64,000 nucleotides of DNA, from positions 53,154 through 117,153 of the forward strand of contig CAVZKV010000003.1 of the NCBI GenBank assembly GCA_963775835.1. The letters run 5' to 3'. The notes beneath the pieces were generated by a model. It worked only from the letters and a program-made list of their open reading frames with translations. It searched no databases and was not told where the DNA came from. The stretch comes from AWTP1-13 sp963775835 (GTDB taxonomy: Bacteria > Pseudomonadota > Alphaproteobacteria > Rhizobiales > Hyphomicrobiaceae). The translations under genes and the position numbers were made by a program. Shown here piece after piece: positions 18,165 to 28,152 of the stretch (position 1 is its first letter; the number at the start of each line of letters is the position of its first letter).

Positions 18165-19101
18165 GGGGATCTCCCGTGAATTTTTCTAGTGTGTTTCGCG
18201 CTTTTTCAGGGCTCGTCTAGGGCCGTCTCGTGCCGCACTGGATCGCCGGAATAATGGCACGCGTATCAGCGAATGGTCACGCCACCGCCGACCGGAAAGG
18301 CTTGCTCGTCGCGGTCTCCTCCTGGCTATGAGCGAGGAGCGGTGCGTCGTCGATTTCAACCAGGCATTGTAAGGTTCCCTCATCCGCCACGCCGCACTAG
18401 GAACGCAGCGAGCTCCTTGCCCTTTGCGGTCGCTCCGGCACGAGGGGGCCACCCGTGATCTGGGTGTCAACCATACATGGCCTTCCCCTCCCCATCGGCT
18501 CGCTCGGCTGGCGCGAGGTTAGGAGGCAGGCGGCGTTGGTCGGCGGGCGCAAGCGACCGCGCCGCTTCGCCTTTGCCGAACTCAGCGTTCTCAACGTGGC
18601 GATCTGGGGTTCGTTTTCCTGCCGGAAGGGGGCCGCTCAGCCACCATCGGGGAAACGCGAACGGGGGAGGCTCGCGGTTGGGTCCACAAAGCATTTCGCC
18701 GTTTATCGACAATATCAATAAGTTGATGCAATACTTTTGACGGCTGCGGGCGGGCAGCAAGCAAACCTTCTTCCTCCCTTCCGACGGCAATATTATCGAG
18801 GCTCATCATGGGCAAATGGTCACCGGACACCACGCGCAATGATTTGGAACGCTAGAAGGGCACGGTTGACGATGAACCCCGCCTGGCGCGCGAGCGCGGC
18901 TTGGTATGCGCAGTTTCTTGATCATATGGCGTTGCCGCCGCCGCATTGCGCCAGGCGCTACCTCCCACGGTCCGTACCGATCCAGCGCGAACAGTTCGCG
19001 CGGATGTCGCCGAGGGTCCTGGCCTTTTACCGAGCCACGCGAACGGCCAACGACGCCTTTCTGCTCACACCGTCCCACGCTTGAACCACGCGAGAGTTTC
19101 G
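18165..19101. other. Intergenic, no supported gene
   Basis: A plus-strand frame at 18737-19084 ends in protein-like sequence (REQFARMSPRVLAFYRATR) but has no recognisable relative or ribosome-binding site; it may be a relic. The remainder shows nothing. Confidence 0.35.
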
Positions 19102-20752
19102 ATGCTCCCTGGATGCGTACCCTGGCCGGAAGACCTTGCCCGCCGCTATCGTGAGAAAGGGTATTGGCGCGACTTCTCGTTACCGCACTACTTTGCAAAC
19201 CTGGTCACGGCGACACCCAACCGATTGGCAATAGTCGATGGCGAGCGGCGGTTTACACTCGAAGACATCTGGATCCGATCGTTGCAGCTTGCCGCCAATC
19301 TGCACGGCGTCGGTCTACGCTCGCGCCAAATCGTCGTCTTCCAACTTCCCAATAGCGCGGAGTTCCTGATCACATTTCTTGCATTGACGCGACTTGGCGT
19401 TATTCCAGTGCTGGCGCTCCCCTCGCACCGGCAAACCGAAATCTCGCACTATGCCAGGGCCTCGGGAGCATCCGCCCTGTTCATTCCCGACCGAATCCGA
19501 GACTTCGACTTCAGCGCCATGGCCAGGACGGTCCGAGAGACATCTCCTTCTTTGCGCAACGTGTTCGTGCTCGGGGCAAGCACAACTGACGAGGTGTCGC
19601 TTTCGGTTCTGATCGAACTCGGACCCTCCAGCGACATCGGTTGCCGCCATTGCCACCGACATGCCAGATCCATCCGACGTCGCATTGATGCTGCTGTCGG
19701 GCGGGACTACGGCACTTCCGAAGCTCATTCCTCGTACCCACAATGACTATGTCTACAACTTCGAGCAGAGTGCCCGCGTCGCGGGCTTTGGTTCCGAGAC
19801 CATTCAGCTTATTGTCCTGCCCCTGGCACACAACTACAATCTCGGTTCGCCCGGGATGCTCGGTGCCATCGCCAGCGGCGGGCGGGTTGTGATCGCCCCA
19901 AAGGCGGACACTTCGACCGTCTTCGCACTTGTCGCAAAAGAGCACGTGACCACGATCCCAGCGGCGGTGCCGCTATTCGTCAACTGGCTGAACGACCCCA
20001 CCCTGGCCAAGTTCGACGTCAGCTCGCTAAGGACCGTCCAGAACGGAGGTGCGCGGTTGTCGCCGGAACTCAGAGACCGTGTGCGTAAGACGCTTCATTG
20101 TCACTACCAGGAAGTCTACGGGACAGCCGAGGGTTTGCTCAACCTGACATGCCTCGATGACGATGACGAAAAGATCCTAATGAGCTCCGGCGCGCCGATG
20201 TGTCCCGACGACGAAATCAGGGTCATCGACGAAGAAGGAAGAGAAGTTCCCGACGGTGAGAAGGGAGAGCTGGTGACCCGCGGCCCCTACACCATTCGCG
20301 GCTACTACAACGCCCCCGATGTCAACGCCCGAGCCTTTACACCGGACGGCTTCTACCGAATGGGGGACGTCGTCACCAAGCGTGGCCGCCACGTCTATGC
20401 GGAGGGCCGCAAGGGAGACCTCATTAATCGTGGCGGTGAGAAAATTAACATCGACGAGGTCGAAAATCTGATCCTTAAGCATCATTCGGTTCATTCGGTA
20501 GTGCTCGTCGCCATGCCGGATCCCACATACGGGGAGCGCGGCTGTGCCTTTGTGGTTCTCAAACCCGGCGCCGCTCTCACATTCGAGCAGCTGACCGAGT
20601 TCCTGTTGGCGCAGAACGTTGCAAAATTCAAATTGCCCGAGCGGCTGGAACTCCTTCCTGAGTTTCCGGTGTCGGGCGCCGGCAAGATCATGCGCCGCAC
20701 GCTTCGGGAGATCATTGAGGCGAAACTCAAGAGCGAAGCAAAATCGGCATGA
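19102..20752 (+). CDS. 2,3-dihydroxybenzoate-type aryl-AMP ligase (split by a GANNTC insertion)
   Basis: An adenylate-forming enzyme of the EntE/DhbE family, 549 residues once one base is removed. The start MLPGCVPWPEDLARRYREKG is typical of EntE. The frame breaks at GAACTC 19615-19620; with GACTC the reading becomes LIDSDPPATSVAAIATDMPD and runs on into the P-loop LLSGGTTALPKLIPRTHNDY. Later motifs are YGTAEGLLN, RMGDVVTKRGRHVYAEGRKG, INRGGEKI and the C-terminal lysine in GAGKIMRRTLRE. It should adenylate a hydroxylated or simple benzoate and load CoA or a carrier. No siderophore synthetase or isochorismatase lies nearby, so a catabolic aryl-CoA ligase role is possible. Confidence 0.85.
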
Positions 20753-21174
20753 ATCTCCTGGCGCGAAACCCAGTCCATCGTGCGCCGCGCCATAATATTC
20801 TATGCATTGAGGGCATCAATCTCGAACGGCATGCCGACGCGGCGGTCGCCACGTCACCCGCCGAGGGGTAGCGATACGATCGTTGAGCCCGGCATTTCTA
20901 CCGGGCATGGCGGCACAGCAATTCGCAAGGTTTGGCATCGAGGCGGCGCGGCAACGAGGGAGTGTCCAACTGCGACCTGTGCTGGGTGATGATCGAGGTC
21001 AACTGCACCAGCCACGCGCGAAACCGCCGATTGACACAGAATAGTTGAGTTCTCTGACGCCATCCGCGCAATTCCCCTTTTGAGCCCAGATTGCTAGGCT
21101 CAATCACCTAGCCAGGTGCAAAGGGCGCGCGCCCCGCTGCTCGGCACAATACATTTCTGTTGGGAGGTCACACC
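20753..21174. other. Intergenic, nothing recognised
   Basis: Only short low-complexity frames on both strands. The GGGAGG ribosome-binding site of the next gene lies at its right end (about 21162). Confidence 0.4.
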
Positions 21175-22182
21175 GTGTCAAAGGGGAGAGTGGTTCTGTG
21201 GCGGTCGATGTATCATCCCGCAGGCCATAAAATGCTAACTGATGCTGGGGCAGACGTCGTTGTTGTCGACAGTAACAATACCGATGAGTTAAAGCAGGTC
21301 CTGCATGGTGCGCGCGCGCTTTGGGTCCGCACTCCTGAGCGTGTAACTGCGGACGTGCTTGATGCCGGTAAAGACCTTGTGGTCGTATCGACCTCCGGGT
21401 TCGGCACCGACAACATCGATATTCCGGCCGCAACCGAGCGCGGCATCCTTGTCCTAAATCACCAGGGTTTCGGTCGCGTGCCGGTCTCTGAGCATACGAT
21501 CATGATGATCCTGGCGACCGCTAAACAGCTGGTTTGGGGTGATAGAGGCGTGCGCGACGGATCGGCTTGGAACATGCGGTCTGGTCTGCAGATCACTGAG
21601 CTCGAAGGAAGGACCGTCGGCATCGTCGGCATCGGGTATATCGGCTCCGAGGTCGCGCGCAAGTTGAAGTACGGCTTCAATTGCCGCGTTCTTGGTTATG
21701 ACCCGTACGTCAACCCGCGGCTTGCGCGTTTGGCCGGCATCGAATTGATGCCGGACCTTCACACAATGCTCAGCAAGAGCCACATCCTCGTACTTGTGCC
21801 GGAGTTGACCCCTGAGACCCGCGGCATGATTGCTGGGCGTGAGCTGGCGTCACTTCCGAAGGGGGCTATTGTCATCAATACGGGGCGTGGCCAAGTTCTT
21901 GACTTCTCGGCCTTGAACGCCGCTCTCGATAGCGGGCATCTCTTCGGCGCGGGTATTGACGCATTCTATCCCGAACCGCTGCCGAGCGATCACCCCTTGC
22001 TGACAAACCCGAAGGTCACGCTTTCACCGCATGTTGCCGGGGCGACGGTCGAGGCGTCGCTGCTGCTCGCACGTTCCGCTGCCGAGCAAATTCTAGCCGC
22101 TCTAGGCGGAACGATGCCGGCGTTCCCGATCAATAGGGCGGCTTGGGAGGGAGCGCGCTCCCGTCGCCCCCGCCAAGCATGA
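21175..22182 (+). CDS. D-isomer-specific 2-hydroxyacid dehydrogenase (SerA-like)
   Basis: 335 residues from the GTG at 21175, which has GGGAGG seven bases upstream; the frame opens slightly earlier. The NAD-binding motif is VGIVGIGYIGSEVARKL. The catalytic triad is Arg in INTGRGQVLD (the usual NxxRG region), Glu in FYPEPLPSDHPLL and His in LSPHVAGAT. The family reduces 2-ketoacids to D-2-hydroxyacids with NADH, as in phosphoglycerate, glyoxylate or hydroxypyruvate metabolism; no ACT domain is present. It lies between the aryl-AMP ligase and the O-methyltransferase on the same strand but over 200 bases from each. Confidence 0.9.
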   Translation: MSKGRVVLWRSMYHPAGHKMLTDAGADVVVVDSNNTDELKQVLHGARALWVRTPERVTADVLDAGKDLVVVSTSGFGTDNIDIPAATERGILVLNHQGFGRVPVSEHTIMMILATAKQLVWGDRGVRDGSAWNMRSGLQITELEGRTVGIVGIGYIGSEVARKLKYGFNCRVLGYDPYVNPRLARLAGIELMPDLHTMLSKSHILVLVPELTPETRGMIAGRELASLPKGAIVINTGRGQVLDFSALNAALDSGHLFGAGIDAFYPEPLPSDHPLLTNPKVTLSPHVAGATVEASLLLARSAAEQILAALGGTMPAFPINRAAWEGARSRRPRQA

Positions 22183-22406
22183 AGGGCAAGTGCAACGCTT
22201 CGTTGAGGGGCAAGGGAAGGCGCGGCCGGTGACAGCGCTTGCGCACCAATTCTTAGAGCGTAGGATTTCTAGGCGCTCGCACGGCTGGCTAACCCGATTC
22301 CCGATACTTGAGAACGAAGCACGGTGGTGTTGCAGTTTCATAGTCAACAAATCGACGGTGCTCTGAGCGGCTGTCGAGACGAGCAGAGATACCTTCGGGC
22401 TCAAGC

Positions 22407-23437
22407 ATGAGCGACACGCGCGGTCACGATGAGATCAGTCGCCTGCGTCAGCTCATTATGGGCTTTCGCGTCACGCAGTTGATCTACGTCGCGGCGAAAC
22501 TCGATCTCGCCGATCATCTGGCGCGGGGTCCGCTCACAGCAAGGGAGTTGGCGTCGTCGCTTGGTGTCGACACAGGCGCGCTCTATCGACTTCTACGGGC
22601 ACTCGCCAGCCTTGATGTGTTTGTCGAGTTCAAGCGATGGTCGCTTTGAGATGACGCCAGCGGCTGAACTATTGCGGCGGCATGCGCCCGGCTCGCTGCA
22701 TAGCACGGCGATGTTGTACGGCGATGAGCTGTTGTGGCGCGCCTATGGCCGCCTATCGCAGGCAGTAGAAACTGGAGGGTCGGCGTTCGAGCACGTCTAC
22801 GGCCAACCGTTCTACGACTATCTCGGCGAGCACCCGAACTCCGCCGCCCTGTTCCACGAGGCCATGACCGGTTTCTCAGAGCTGGAAGCGGCGGCCATCA
22901 TGGCTGCTTATGATTTCTCCACTGTTGGCTCAGTGGTGGATGTGGGGGGCGGGCAAGGAGCGCTTGCGGCCGCTCTTCTGCGCACTCATCCCCATCTGCA
23001 GGCCATAATCTTCGATCGTACACCAGCAACGCACGATACGCAGAAATTCTTCGCGCTTTCCGGCATTGCGGAAAGGAGCAAGTTCATCCAGGGAAATTTC
23101 TTTATTGCCGTCCCGGGCGGCGGTGACCTCTATCTTCTCAAGAGCATATTGCACAACTGGCATGAACTCCGCTGCAGCGACAATCCTCGGAAAATGCCGC
23201 GATGCCATGGCAATGGATGCTCGTTTGCTCGTGGCAGAGCGTGTGATCCCATCGGGGAACGCGCCATCGGAGGCAAAGCTTTTCGACATCAACATGCTGG
23301 TCACGGTGGGTGGCCGAGAGCGCACCGAGGCAGAATATGTCACCCTATTCCGCTCGGCCGGGCTGGAATTGAGGAAGGTCACGCCAACACGATCCCATCT
23401 GAGCTTGATCGAGGCCGCGAGGCTGGAACGGAACTGA
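22407..23437 (+). CDS. SAM-dependent O-methyltransferase, family 2 (split by two GANNTC insertions)
   Basis: The N-terminal dimerisation/winged-helix part reads IMGFRVTQLIYVAAKLDLAD and LGVDTGALYRLLRALASL. The frame shifts at GAGTTC 22626-22631 and again at GAACTC 23164-23169. With GAGTC and GACTC restored the protein is 342 residues and continuous: DVFVESSDGRFEMTPAAELL across the first site and HNWHDSAAATILGKCRDAM across the second. The SAM site is VVDVGGGQGALAAALL and the catalytic base should be the His of HNWHD. The relatives are acetylserotonin- and hydroxyneurosporene-O-methyltransferase types, acting on hydroxylated aromatics or isoprenoids. The substrate is unknown. Confidence 0.82.
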
Positions 23438-23785
23438 GCCGGCTAGATGGCGTTTGACGGCTGTCGTCACCTCGAGTGGCACGAATAGACAGTTCTCGTT
23501 GCGCCTGACACCATCCGCACTCAGCCGAACATCCGACGCAAATTCCAAACGTGCCAAGCTAAAATAATCTAGCTCGGCGGCACCTTCTCTACATGAGGCC
23601 TATGGGCGAGGCAACTTTTGGCGCAAGGCCACGATGGGGAGTCTTCTTGGGTCCTTCCTTGAATTTTCCTGACCCTGCCGCCAGCGGCGAGCGCGGCTCC
23701 GTCCTCGCCGCCGCAAAGATATTCATCCTCGATGCGCTCGGGGGCGGGGTTATAGGGTAAGCGTTTTGCATTATCCTTGCGCTTG
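23438..23785. other. Intergenic, nothing recognised
   Basis: Lies between convergent genes. A plus-strand segment (VLAAAKIFILDALGGGVIG, 23697-23757) looks membrane-like but is too short to place. Confidence 0.35.
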
Positions 23786-24955
23786 TTACGAATTGCCGGC
23801 TACGCCTCCCCGTGCGCGAATCTCGGATGAGGAGGTGTCAAGGCGGAAACGGTGCTCAGGGATTTCGGTGAAGAGATCGACATAGCGCCGCGGCACGGGG
23901 ATGTCGTTCAGCGCGCGTAAGCGCCCCGCCGCGTCGCGGCGCACGGCCATCAGAAAGCTGGCTCCGGAACTAGCGATTTCCTCGAGCGCGACGTGCATTC
24001 GAACCTCATCATCGCCGTAATATTTCGGCGCAACCAGCCGCTCCGCCGTATCCGCGCCGATCACAAACGTGGTCCTCGGAAACAAGCGCGACTTCTCGAG
24101 GAAGGTTGGTGCTCTCGTGAGTTCGACCGGCGACTTCCAGGCGAATTGCGCGAGCCGGTGTCTCACCGTCTGGCCCGCCAGCGGTGGCTTGTCGACGTTA
24201 GTGACAGAGATTTCGAACGCCAAGGGCTGCTGCCTGAGCTCTTCGGCGACCCGCGCCAGTAACAAATGTCCAGCGTGCACCGGGTTGAAAGAGCCTGGCA
24301 ACAGCACGCGGGGCGGCGGCGCCGCCAGCATCATTTGGCCATCGGGTTGGGCGGTGACGCGATTGAGCTCGCCCGCCAAGAGCTGATCGATAGTATCCAC
24401 GGTTGCGACGGCCGTCTCCGCAAAATGTTCGTCCGCTTCGAGCAGCGTGCGTGGTGACGGCGCGGCGATCCCGCATGCATGGGCTAGCCACAGGACAATC
24501 GCGCGCGAAACAAGGTCTTCTTCAGCGGCGCGATCACGTCGGCCCTTGGCCATCACGCCCGTGCAGTGGGCGATGCCGGCAGAGTTGTCGAAAGCGATAT
24601 GAAAGCGATGCTCGCCTTTGCGCGGGCGATCACTCACCAGTGCCGCCGTCGCGCCGAGGCCAACCAGATCGGTGCCAGCCGGCACCAGCCTGGCCGCGCG
24701 TGCCCGTACGCTCCGTGCCATCGCAATGGCGGTGTCAGCACTGCATGCCTGTGCGGGCGCAAAGCCGAGAAATGTCGCAAGCGCCAGCGCGTCGTAGGGA
24801 ACCTGCGCCTCGATCAGCAGCCGAGAGCCCCCGGGAACACGAAGCAACTCGCCGACCGCGCCACTGCCGCCTCCGGTGATCGCAAGTGCAGCCTTGCCGC
24901 CGGACGCGTGTAATGCGGAGATCAACTGTTGCCACGCAGCGTCCAACGGGCTCAT
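23786..24955 (-). CDS. CinA-like / nucleotidylyltransferase (NadD-like) fusion protein
   Basis: 389 residues in two domains. Residues 1-165 resemble the CinA C-terminal (NMN deamidase) fold, with LAITGGGSGAVGELL and a central LVGLGATAALVSDRPRKGEH. Residues 215-385 are an HxGH nucleotidylyltransferase with GSFNPVHAGHLLLARVAEEL (221-240), TTFVIGADTAERL and the end motif SSSEIRARG, corresponding to the ISSTxIR of NadD/CoaD. A fusion of an NMN-amidase-like and an adenylyl/cytidylyltransferase-like domain suggests pyridine-nucleotide salvage or repair, but the serine-lysine dyad of the deamidase cannot be confirmed. It is monocistronic. Confidence 0.8.
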   Translation of the reverse strand: MSPLDAAWQQLISALHASGGKAALAITGGGSGAVGELLRVPGGSRLLIEAQVPYDALALATFLGFAPAQACSADTAIAMARSVRARAARLVPAGTDLVGLGATAALVSDRPRKGEHRFHIAFDNSAGIAHCTGVMAKGRRDRAAEEDLVSRAIVLWLAHACGIAAPSPRTLLEADEHFAETAVATVDTIDQLLAGELNRVTAQPDGQMMLAAPPPRVLLPGSFNPVHAGHLLLARVAEELRQQPLAFEISVTNVDKPPLAGQTVRHRLAQFAWKSPVELTRAPTFLEKSRLFPRTTFVIGADTAERLVAPKYYGDDEVRMHVALEEIASSGASFLMAVRRDAAGRLRALNDIPVPRRYVDLFTEIPEHRFRLDTSSSEIRARGGVAGNS

Positions 24956-25196
24956 GGTGCGTGTGTGGTCCGAAGCTAAAAAGTGTCTCGCGGATGCTGA
25001 AAGACAATTCGGACAGAGTCAACCGACTAGGCTTAGCAGCATAGGGCGTAGCTAGTCTTATCGCGCTGAACCATTGCGCGAACTCTCGCGGAGTAGGGCA
25101 TCAAGTCGCGATATTGAAGCGTTGCGGTCTTCAGCGACGTTGCCAGGAGCGGACATTCGTGAGCGTTTTTGTTCGCGCTTTCTTGCACGCTCGTCC

Positions 25197-25856
25197 TTAC
25201 TTCTTCGGCTTGGCCGCGGAGCCTCGCCTGGGTCGGCGGACGGCTCTCACCTTCCCGCTGCTTCCGCCTCCGCAGAAGAACCGATCGCCGCCATCGGACT
25301 CGAGCCCCGACACGCCCACTCCAGGCGGCATCTCGAGCCTCTCCAGGACCTGTCCCGTTCGAGGATCGACCCGCCTCACGTCGCTCTCGTCGCCTTCCCA
25401 AGTGCCGTGCCAGAGCTCGCCGTCGATCCAGGTGACGCCGGTAACGACGCGGTTGGATTCGATGGTGCGAAGAATAGCTCCCGTTTCGGGATCGATTTGA
25501 TGGATCTTCCGGCCTCGGTGCTGCCCCACCCAGAGCGTCCCTTCCGCCCACGCGAGCCCCGAGTCACCGCCGCCGCCAGGCGCCGGGATCGTCGAGAGCA
25601 CACGGCCTGTCTTCGGATCGATCTTCTGGATGCGATCCTCGGCGATCTGAAACAGGTGCTTGCCGTCGAAGGCGGTTCCTGCATGCGCGGCGACATTGAT
25701 CGAGCGCACCGTCTTTCCACTCTCCGGATCGAAGGCGTTCAGCTTGTCTCCGGACGCAAACCAGACGTGCTGACCGTCAAACGTCACACCATGCACGTGG
25801 TCGGCGCCCGGAAAGGGGCCATACTCGCGGAGGATTTCGGCTGCTGATGTTTTCAT
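25197..25856 (-). CDS. Beta-propeller (PQQ/YVTN-like repeat) protein
   Basis: 219 residues in four or five repeats of about 40 residues, each of the form VWFASGDKLNAFDPESGKTV / IQKIDPKTGRVLSTI / IHQIDPETGAILRTI / VRRVDPRTGQVLERL. This is a Vgb- or SMP30-like propeller, probably incomplete as a ring and perhaps dimeric. No signal peptide is visible. The start is nine bases after the stop of the regulator gene on the same strand, so the two form one operon. The C-terminus is basic (RRPRRGSAAKPKK). The substrate is unknown. Confidence 0.8.
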   Translation of the reverse strand: MKTSAAEILREYGPFPGADHVHGVTFDGQHVWFASGDKLNAFDPESGKTVRSINVAAHAGTAFDGKHLFQIAEDRIQKIDPKTGRVLSTIPAPGGGGDSGLAWAEGTLWVGQHRGRKIHQIDPETGAILRTIESNRVVTGVTWIDGELWHGTWEGDESDVRRVDPRTGQVLERLEMPPGVGVSGLESDGGDRFFCGGGSSGKVRAVRRPRRGSAAKPKK

Positions 25857-25865
25857 GTCTCGACT

Positions 25866-27086
25866 CTAGTCGCTCGGCAGTGGACCGGGGAGTAACAAGG
25901 TTGTCGTGAATCCCGGCACGGGCGCGGTCATCCAGCGGCGTGCTCGCCCGCGACCATAGGACTGCACCTTGCCTGCTGTCGCAAGCGAATCGAGCGCCCG
26001 CTGCACGGTGCGTGCGCTGGCTCCCAGCGCAAGCGCCAGGGCCGAGCTTGACCACGACTCACCGTCGGCGAGGAATGCGATCACCGCCGCATGCTGGTCT
26101 TCGACGGGCGGCGCCAGCACGACGACTTCGCCCGCGCGGCGCGGCGCCAGCGCAAACCCTTGCGTCGTCGCGCTCACGCTCGCCAGCGACCGAAGCTCGG
26201 CGCGAAGCCGCCCAATCTCGACTCGCAAGCGTGCGCGATGCGATTCATCGGCATGCTTTGCACGGAATGCCCGCTTGACGAGCGCATCCCTCGACAGGTC
26301 TCCGGGCCACGCTTCGCCGAGCGCACGTGCGAGCGCGAACAACACCGGACGCCTTGCGAGCGAGACCACCGTGTCTGCGCCACGCACGACATGACGGCAC
26401 GCGTCCACGACGAGCGCCCCGGACTCCAGCACCGCTTCAACCTCCTCAAGCAGGAGGAGCCGCTCCTCGCCACGCGCAATCAGGCGCGCCGCGGGCGTGT
26501 TCAGGACAAGGGATGCGCTTTCCACCTCCGCCATCAGTGCAGGGATACCTGCCTGGCGCGCGGCACGCTCGGCCCGAGCGAGCGCGGCGCGCGCCACCTT
26601 GGCCCGAACGCGTCGCATTGCGATCCCCGCAACGACCAGTTCGTAGGCGGCCCTCGACGCGGGCGGGAACGGTGCCGGATCGAGCTCGGCGAGCGCACGC
26701 TCGGCCTCGTCGAGACGCCCGATCAGGAGAAGACGCCGGACCTCGAGATGCCGCGCATGCGCGGCGTTCACCCAGTCGCCGTGTTTTTCGAGCGTCGCCC
26801 GCGCCGCGTCGAGCGCCTTCGGCGGCCAGCTCAGGTCGCGCGACACGAGCGCGATCTCGGCCTCGGCGACGACACACCTCGCGCGGGCCACGGCCTCTCT
26901 CGGACCGAAGGCGCGCGCCGCACTTTGCAGAAGAGCCTTCGCGCGCACGAAATCGCCGAGTTGCGCCATCGCAATACCGCGAAGCGCAAGGGCAGGCGCG
27001 TCATCACGCAGGCCAACCCGCTTCAATACGCCGAGGAGGTCACCCGCGGCGAGCGCCCGCGCCGCAGCCGTGATCAGCGAGTCCAT
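25866..27086 (-). CDS. Helical-repeat transcriptional regulator with C-terminal winged helix
   Basis: 406 residues from the ATG at 27086; the longer upstream frame reads through the divergent promoter region and the DUF899 gene and is unlikely. The first 300 residues are TPR-like alpha-helical repeats rich in Ala, Leu and Arg (AKALLQSAARAFGPREAVAR, RLDEAERALAELDPAP). The C-terminal 90 residues carry a winged helix with the recognition helix in ALGASARTVQRALDSLATAG and wing SYGRGRARRW. It is divergent from the first DUF899 gene, so it most likely controls that gene and itself. A decayed copy of its 5' end occurs at 30780-30826. Confidence 0.8.
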   Translation of the reverse strand: MDSLITAAARALAAGDLLGVLKRVGLRDDAPALALRGIAMAQLGDFVRAKALLQSAARAFGPREAVARARCVVAEAEIALVSRDLSWPPKALDAARATLEKHGDWVNAAHARHLEVRRLLLIGRLDEAERALAELDPAPFPPASRAAYELVVAGIAMRRVRAKVARAALARAERAARQAGIPALMAEVESASLVLNTPAARLIARGEERLLLLEEVEAVLESGALVVDACRHVVRGADTVVSLARRPVLFALARALGEAWPGDLSRDALVKRAFRAKHADESHRARLRVEIGRLRAELRSLASVSATTQGFALAPRRAGEVVVLAPPVEDQHAAVIAFLADGESWSSSALALALGASARTVQRALDSLATAGKVQSYGRGRARRWMTAPVPGFTTTLLLPGPLPSD

Positions 27087-27120
27087 CGGAATCCCGTCAC
27101 ACTTGTCACTCCCACCGTTT
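27084..27120. repeat. Copy 1 of a 37-bp conserved block in a divergent promoter region
   Basis: The 37 bases from the regulator start codon outward (CATCGGAATCCCG to CCCACCGTTT) recur at 30824-30860 with 34 of 37 identical. Both copies lie upstream of a DUF899 gene. The block may hold the regulator's own 5' leader and an operator. Confidence 0.6.
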
Positions 27121-27204
27121 CGATGCCCGGCGCTAAGTGTTTCTCGATGATCAGACCGACAGTATCGAGAAGCGAATGGATAGCCGAAGGAAGGAGCCAA
27201 GGCG

Positions 27205-28056
27205 ATGAAAACGCACATAACCGGCACTACCGGCATTTCCCAGGTGAGCACCGAAAACCATCGCGTCGTATCCAGGGACGAATGGGTTGCCGAGCGCAAG
27301 ACGCTGCTGGCGCACGAAAAGGAACTGACGCGCCTGCGCGACCAGATCGCCCGCGAGCGCCGCGCGCTGCCGTGGGTGCGCATCGACAAGAACTACGTCT
27401 TCGACGCGCCCGAGGGCCGGCGCACGCTCGCCGAATTGTTCGAAGGTCGCCGCCAACTGCTGGTGCAGCACTTCATGTTCGCCCCGGGGTGGGAGCAAGG
27501 TTGCCCGAGCTGCTCCTTCATGGCTGACCACAGCGACGGCATGAACGTGCACCTGGCGCATCGCGACGTCACGCTGGTGGCCGTCTCGCGCGCGCCGCTG
27601 GCCGAAATCGAGCGCTTTCGCCAGCGCATGGGCTGGCAGTTCAAGTGGGTGTCTTCGCACGGCAGCGACTTCAACTACGACTTCGGCGTCAGCTTCACGC
27701 CGGAAGAAGTGGCCAAAGGCAAGCTCTACTACAACTACGGCACGTGGCCCTTCGCGTACGAGGAATGGCCCGGCATCAGCGTGTTCTACAAGGACGATGC
27801 GGGCGAGGTCTTCCACACCTACTCGACCTACGGGCGCGGTGTGGAGGTGATGATGGGCACCTATAACATGCTCGACCTCACGCCCAAGGGCCGCGACGAG
27901 AGAGACGTGGAGCACAAGATGGAGTGGGTGCGCCACCACGACCGCTATGAGCCGGCAGCCGGTTGCGAAGGCAGCGCCGGCGGCTGGTTCGGGTTGCAAA
28001 GCGCACGCCTAGGCCTGCCGCGCCTCTCCCGGATGAGTGCCCCCAAGAACAAGTAA
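27205..28056 (+). CDS. DUF899 thioredoxin-fold protein, copy 1
   Basis: 283 residues; AAGGAG lies upstream of the ATG. DUF899 proteins are cytoplasmic thioredoxin-like proteins. The N-terminal half has VVSRDEWVAERKTLLAHEKE, then the core LPWVRIDKNYVFDAPEG and FEGRRQLLVQHFMFAPGWEQ, the CPSC dithiol motif, and the conserved DLTPKGRDE and MEWVRHHDRY. The CPSC pair suggests redox activity; a dehalogenase-like or disulfide function has been guessed for the family but not shown here. It is divergent from the helical-repeat regulator. The last 20 residues (after YEPAAGCEG) extend past the usual family end. Confidence 0.88.
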   Translation: MKTHITGTTGISQVSTENHRVVSRDEWVAERKTLLAHEKELTRLRDQIARERRALPWVRIDKNYVFDAPEGRRTLAELFEGRRQLLVQHFMFAPGWEQGCPSCSFMADHSDGMNVHLAHRDVTLVAVSRAPLAEIERFRQRMGWQFKWVSSHGSDFNYDFGVSFTPEEVAKGKLYYNYGTWPFAYEEWPGISVFYKDDAGEVFHTYSTYGRGVEVMMGTYNMLDLTPKGRDERDVEHKMEWVRHHDRYEPAAGCEGSAGGWFGLQSARLGLPRLSRMSAPKNK

Positions 28057-28060
28057 GTGT

Positions 28061-28084
28061 CGTGGCCGGCCGTCGCTGGCCACG
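28061..28084 (+). terminator. Inverted repeat after DUF899 copy 1
   Basis: CGTGGCC (28061-28067) pairs with GGCCACG (28078-28084) four bases after the stop region. The T tract is poor (CCCCTTG), so it may be a 3' stabilising hairpin instead of a true terminator. Confidence 0.4.
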
Positions 28085-28152
28085 CCCCTTGAAGATGAGG
28101 AAGTTCTGATGCGTCGAATGATCGGCGCGAGAGATCGAGATGAGCCAACACC

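Noticed and set aside
25866..27389. Longer start for the helical-repeat regulator at 27389
   Set aside because: The extra 101 codons cross the divergent promoter region and overlap the opposite-strand DUF899 gene; the ATG at 27086 is matched by the start of the decayed second copy at 30826.
26091..27527. Long plus-strand open frame of about 478 codons opposite the regulator gene
   Set aside because: It is an antisense shadow: high GC at third positions of the regulator keeps the opposite frame open. The translation is arginine-rich and resembles nothing.
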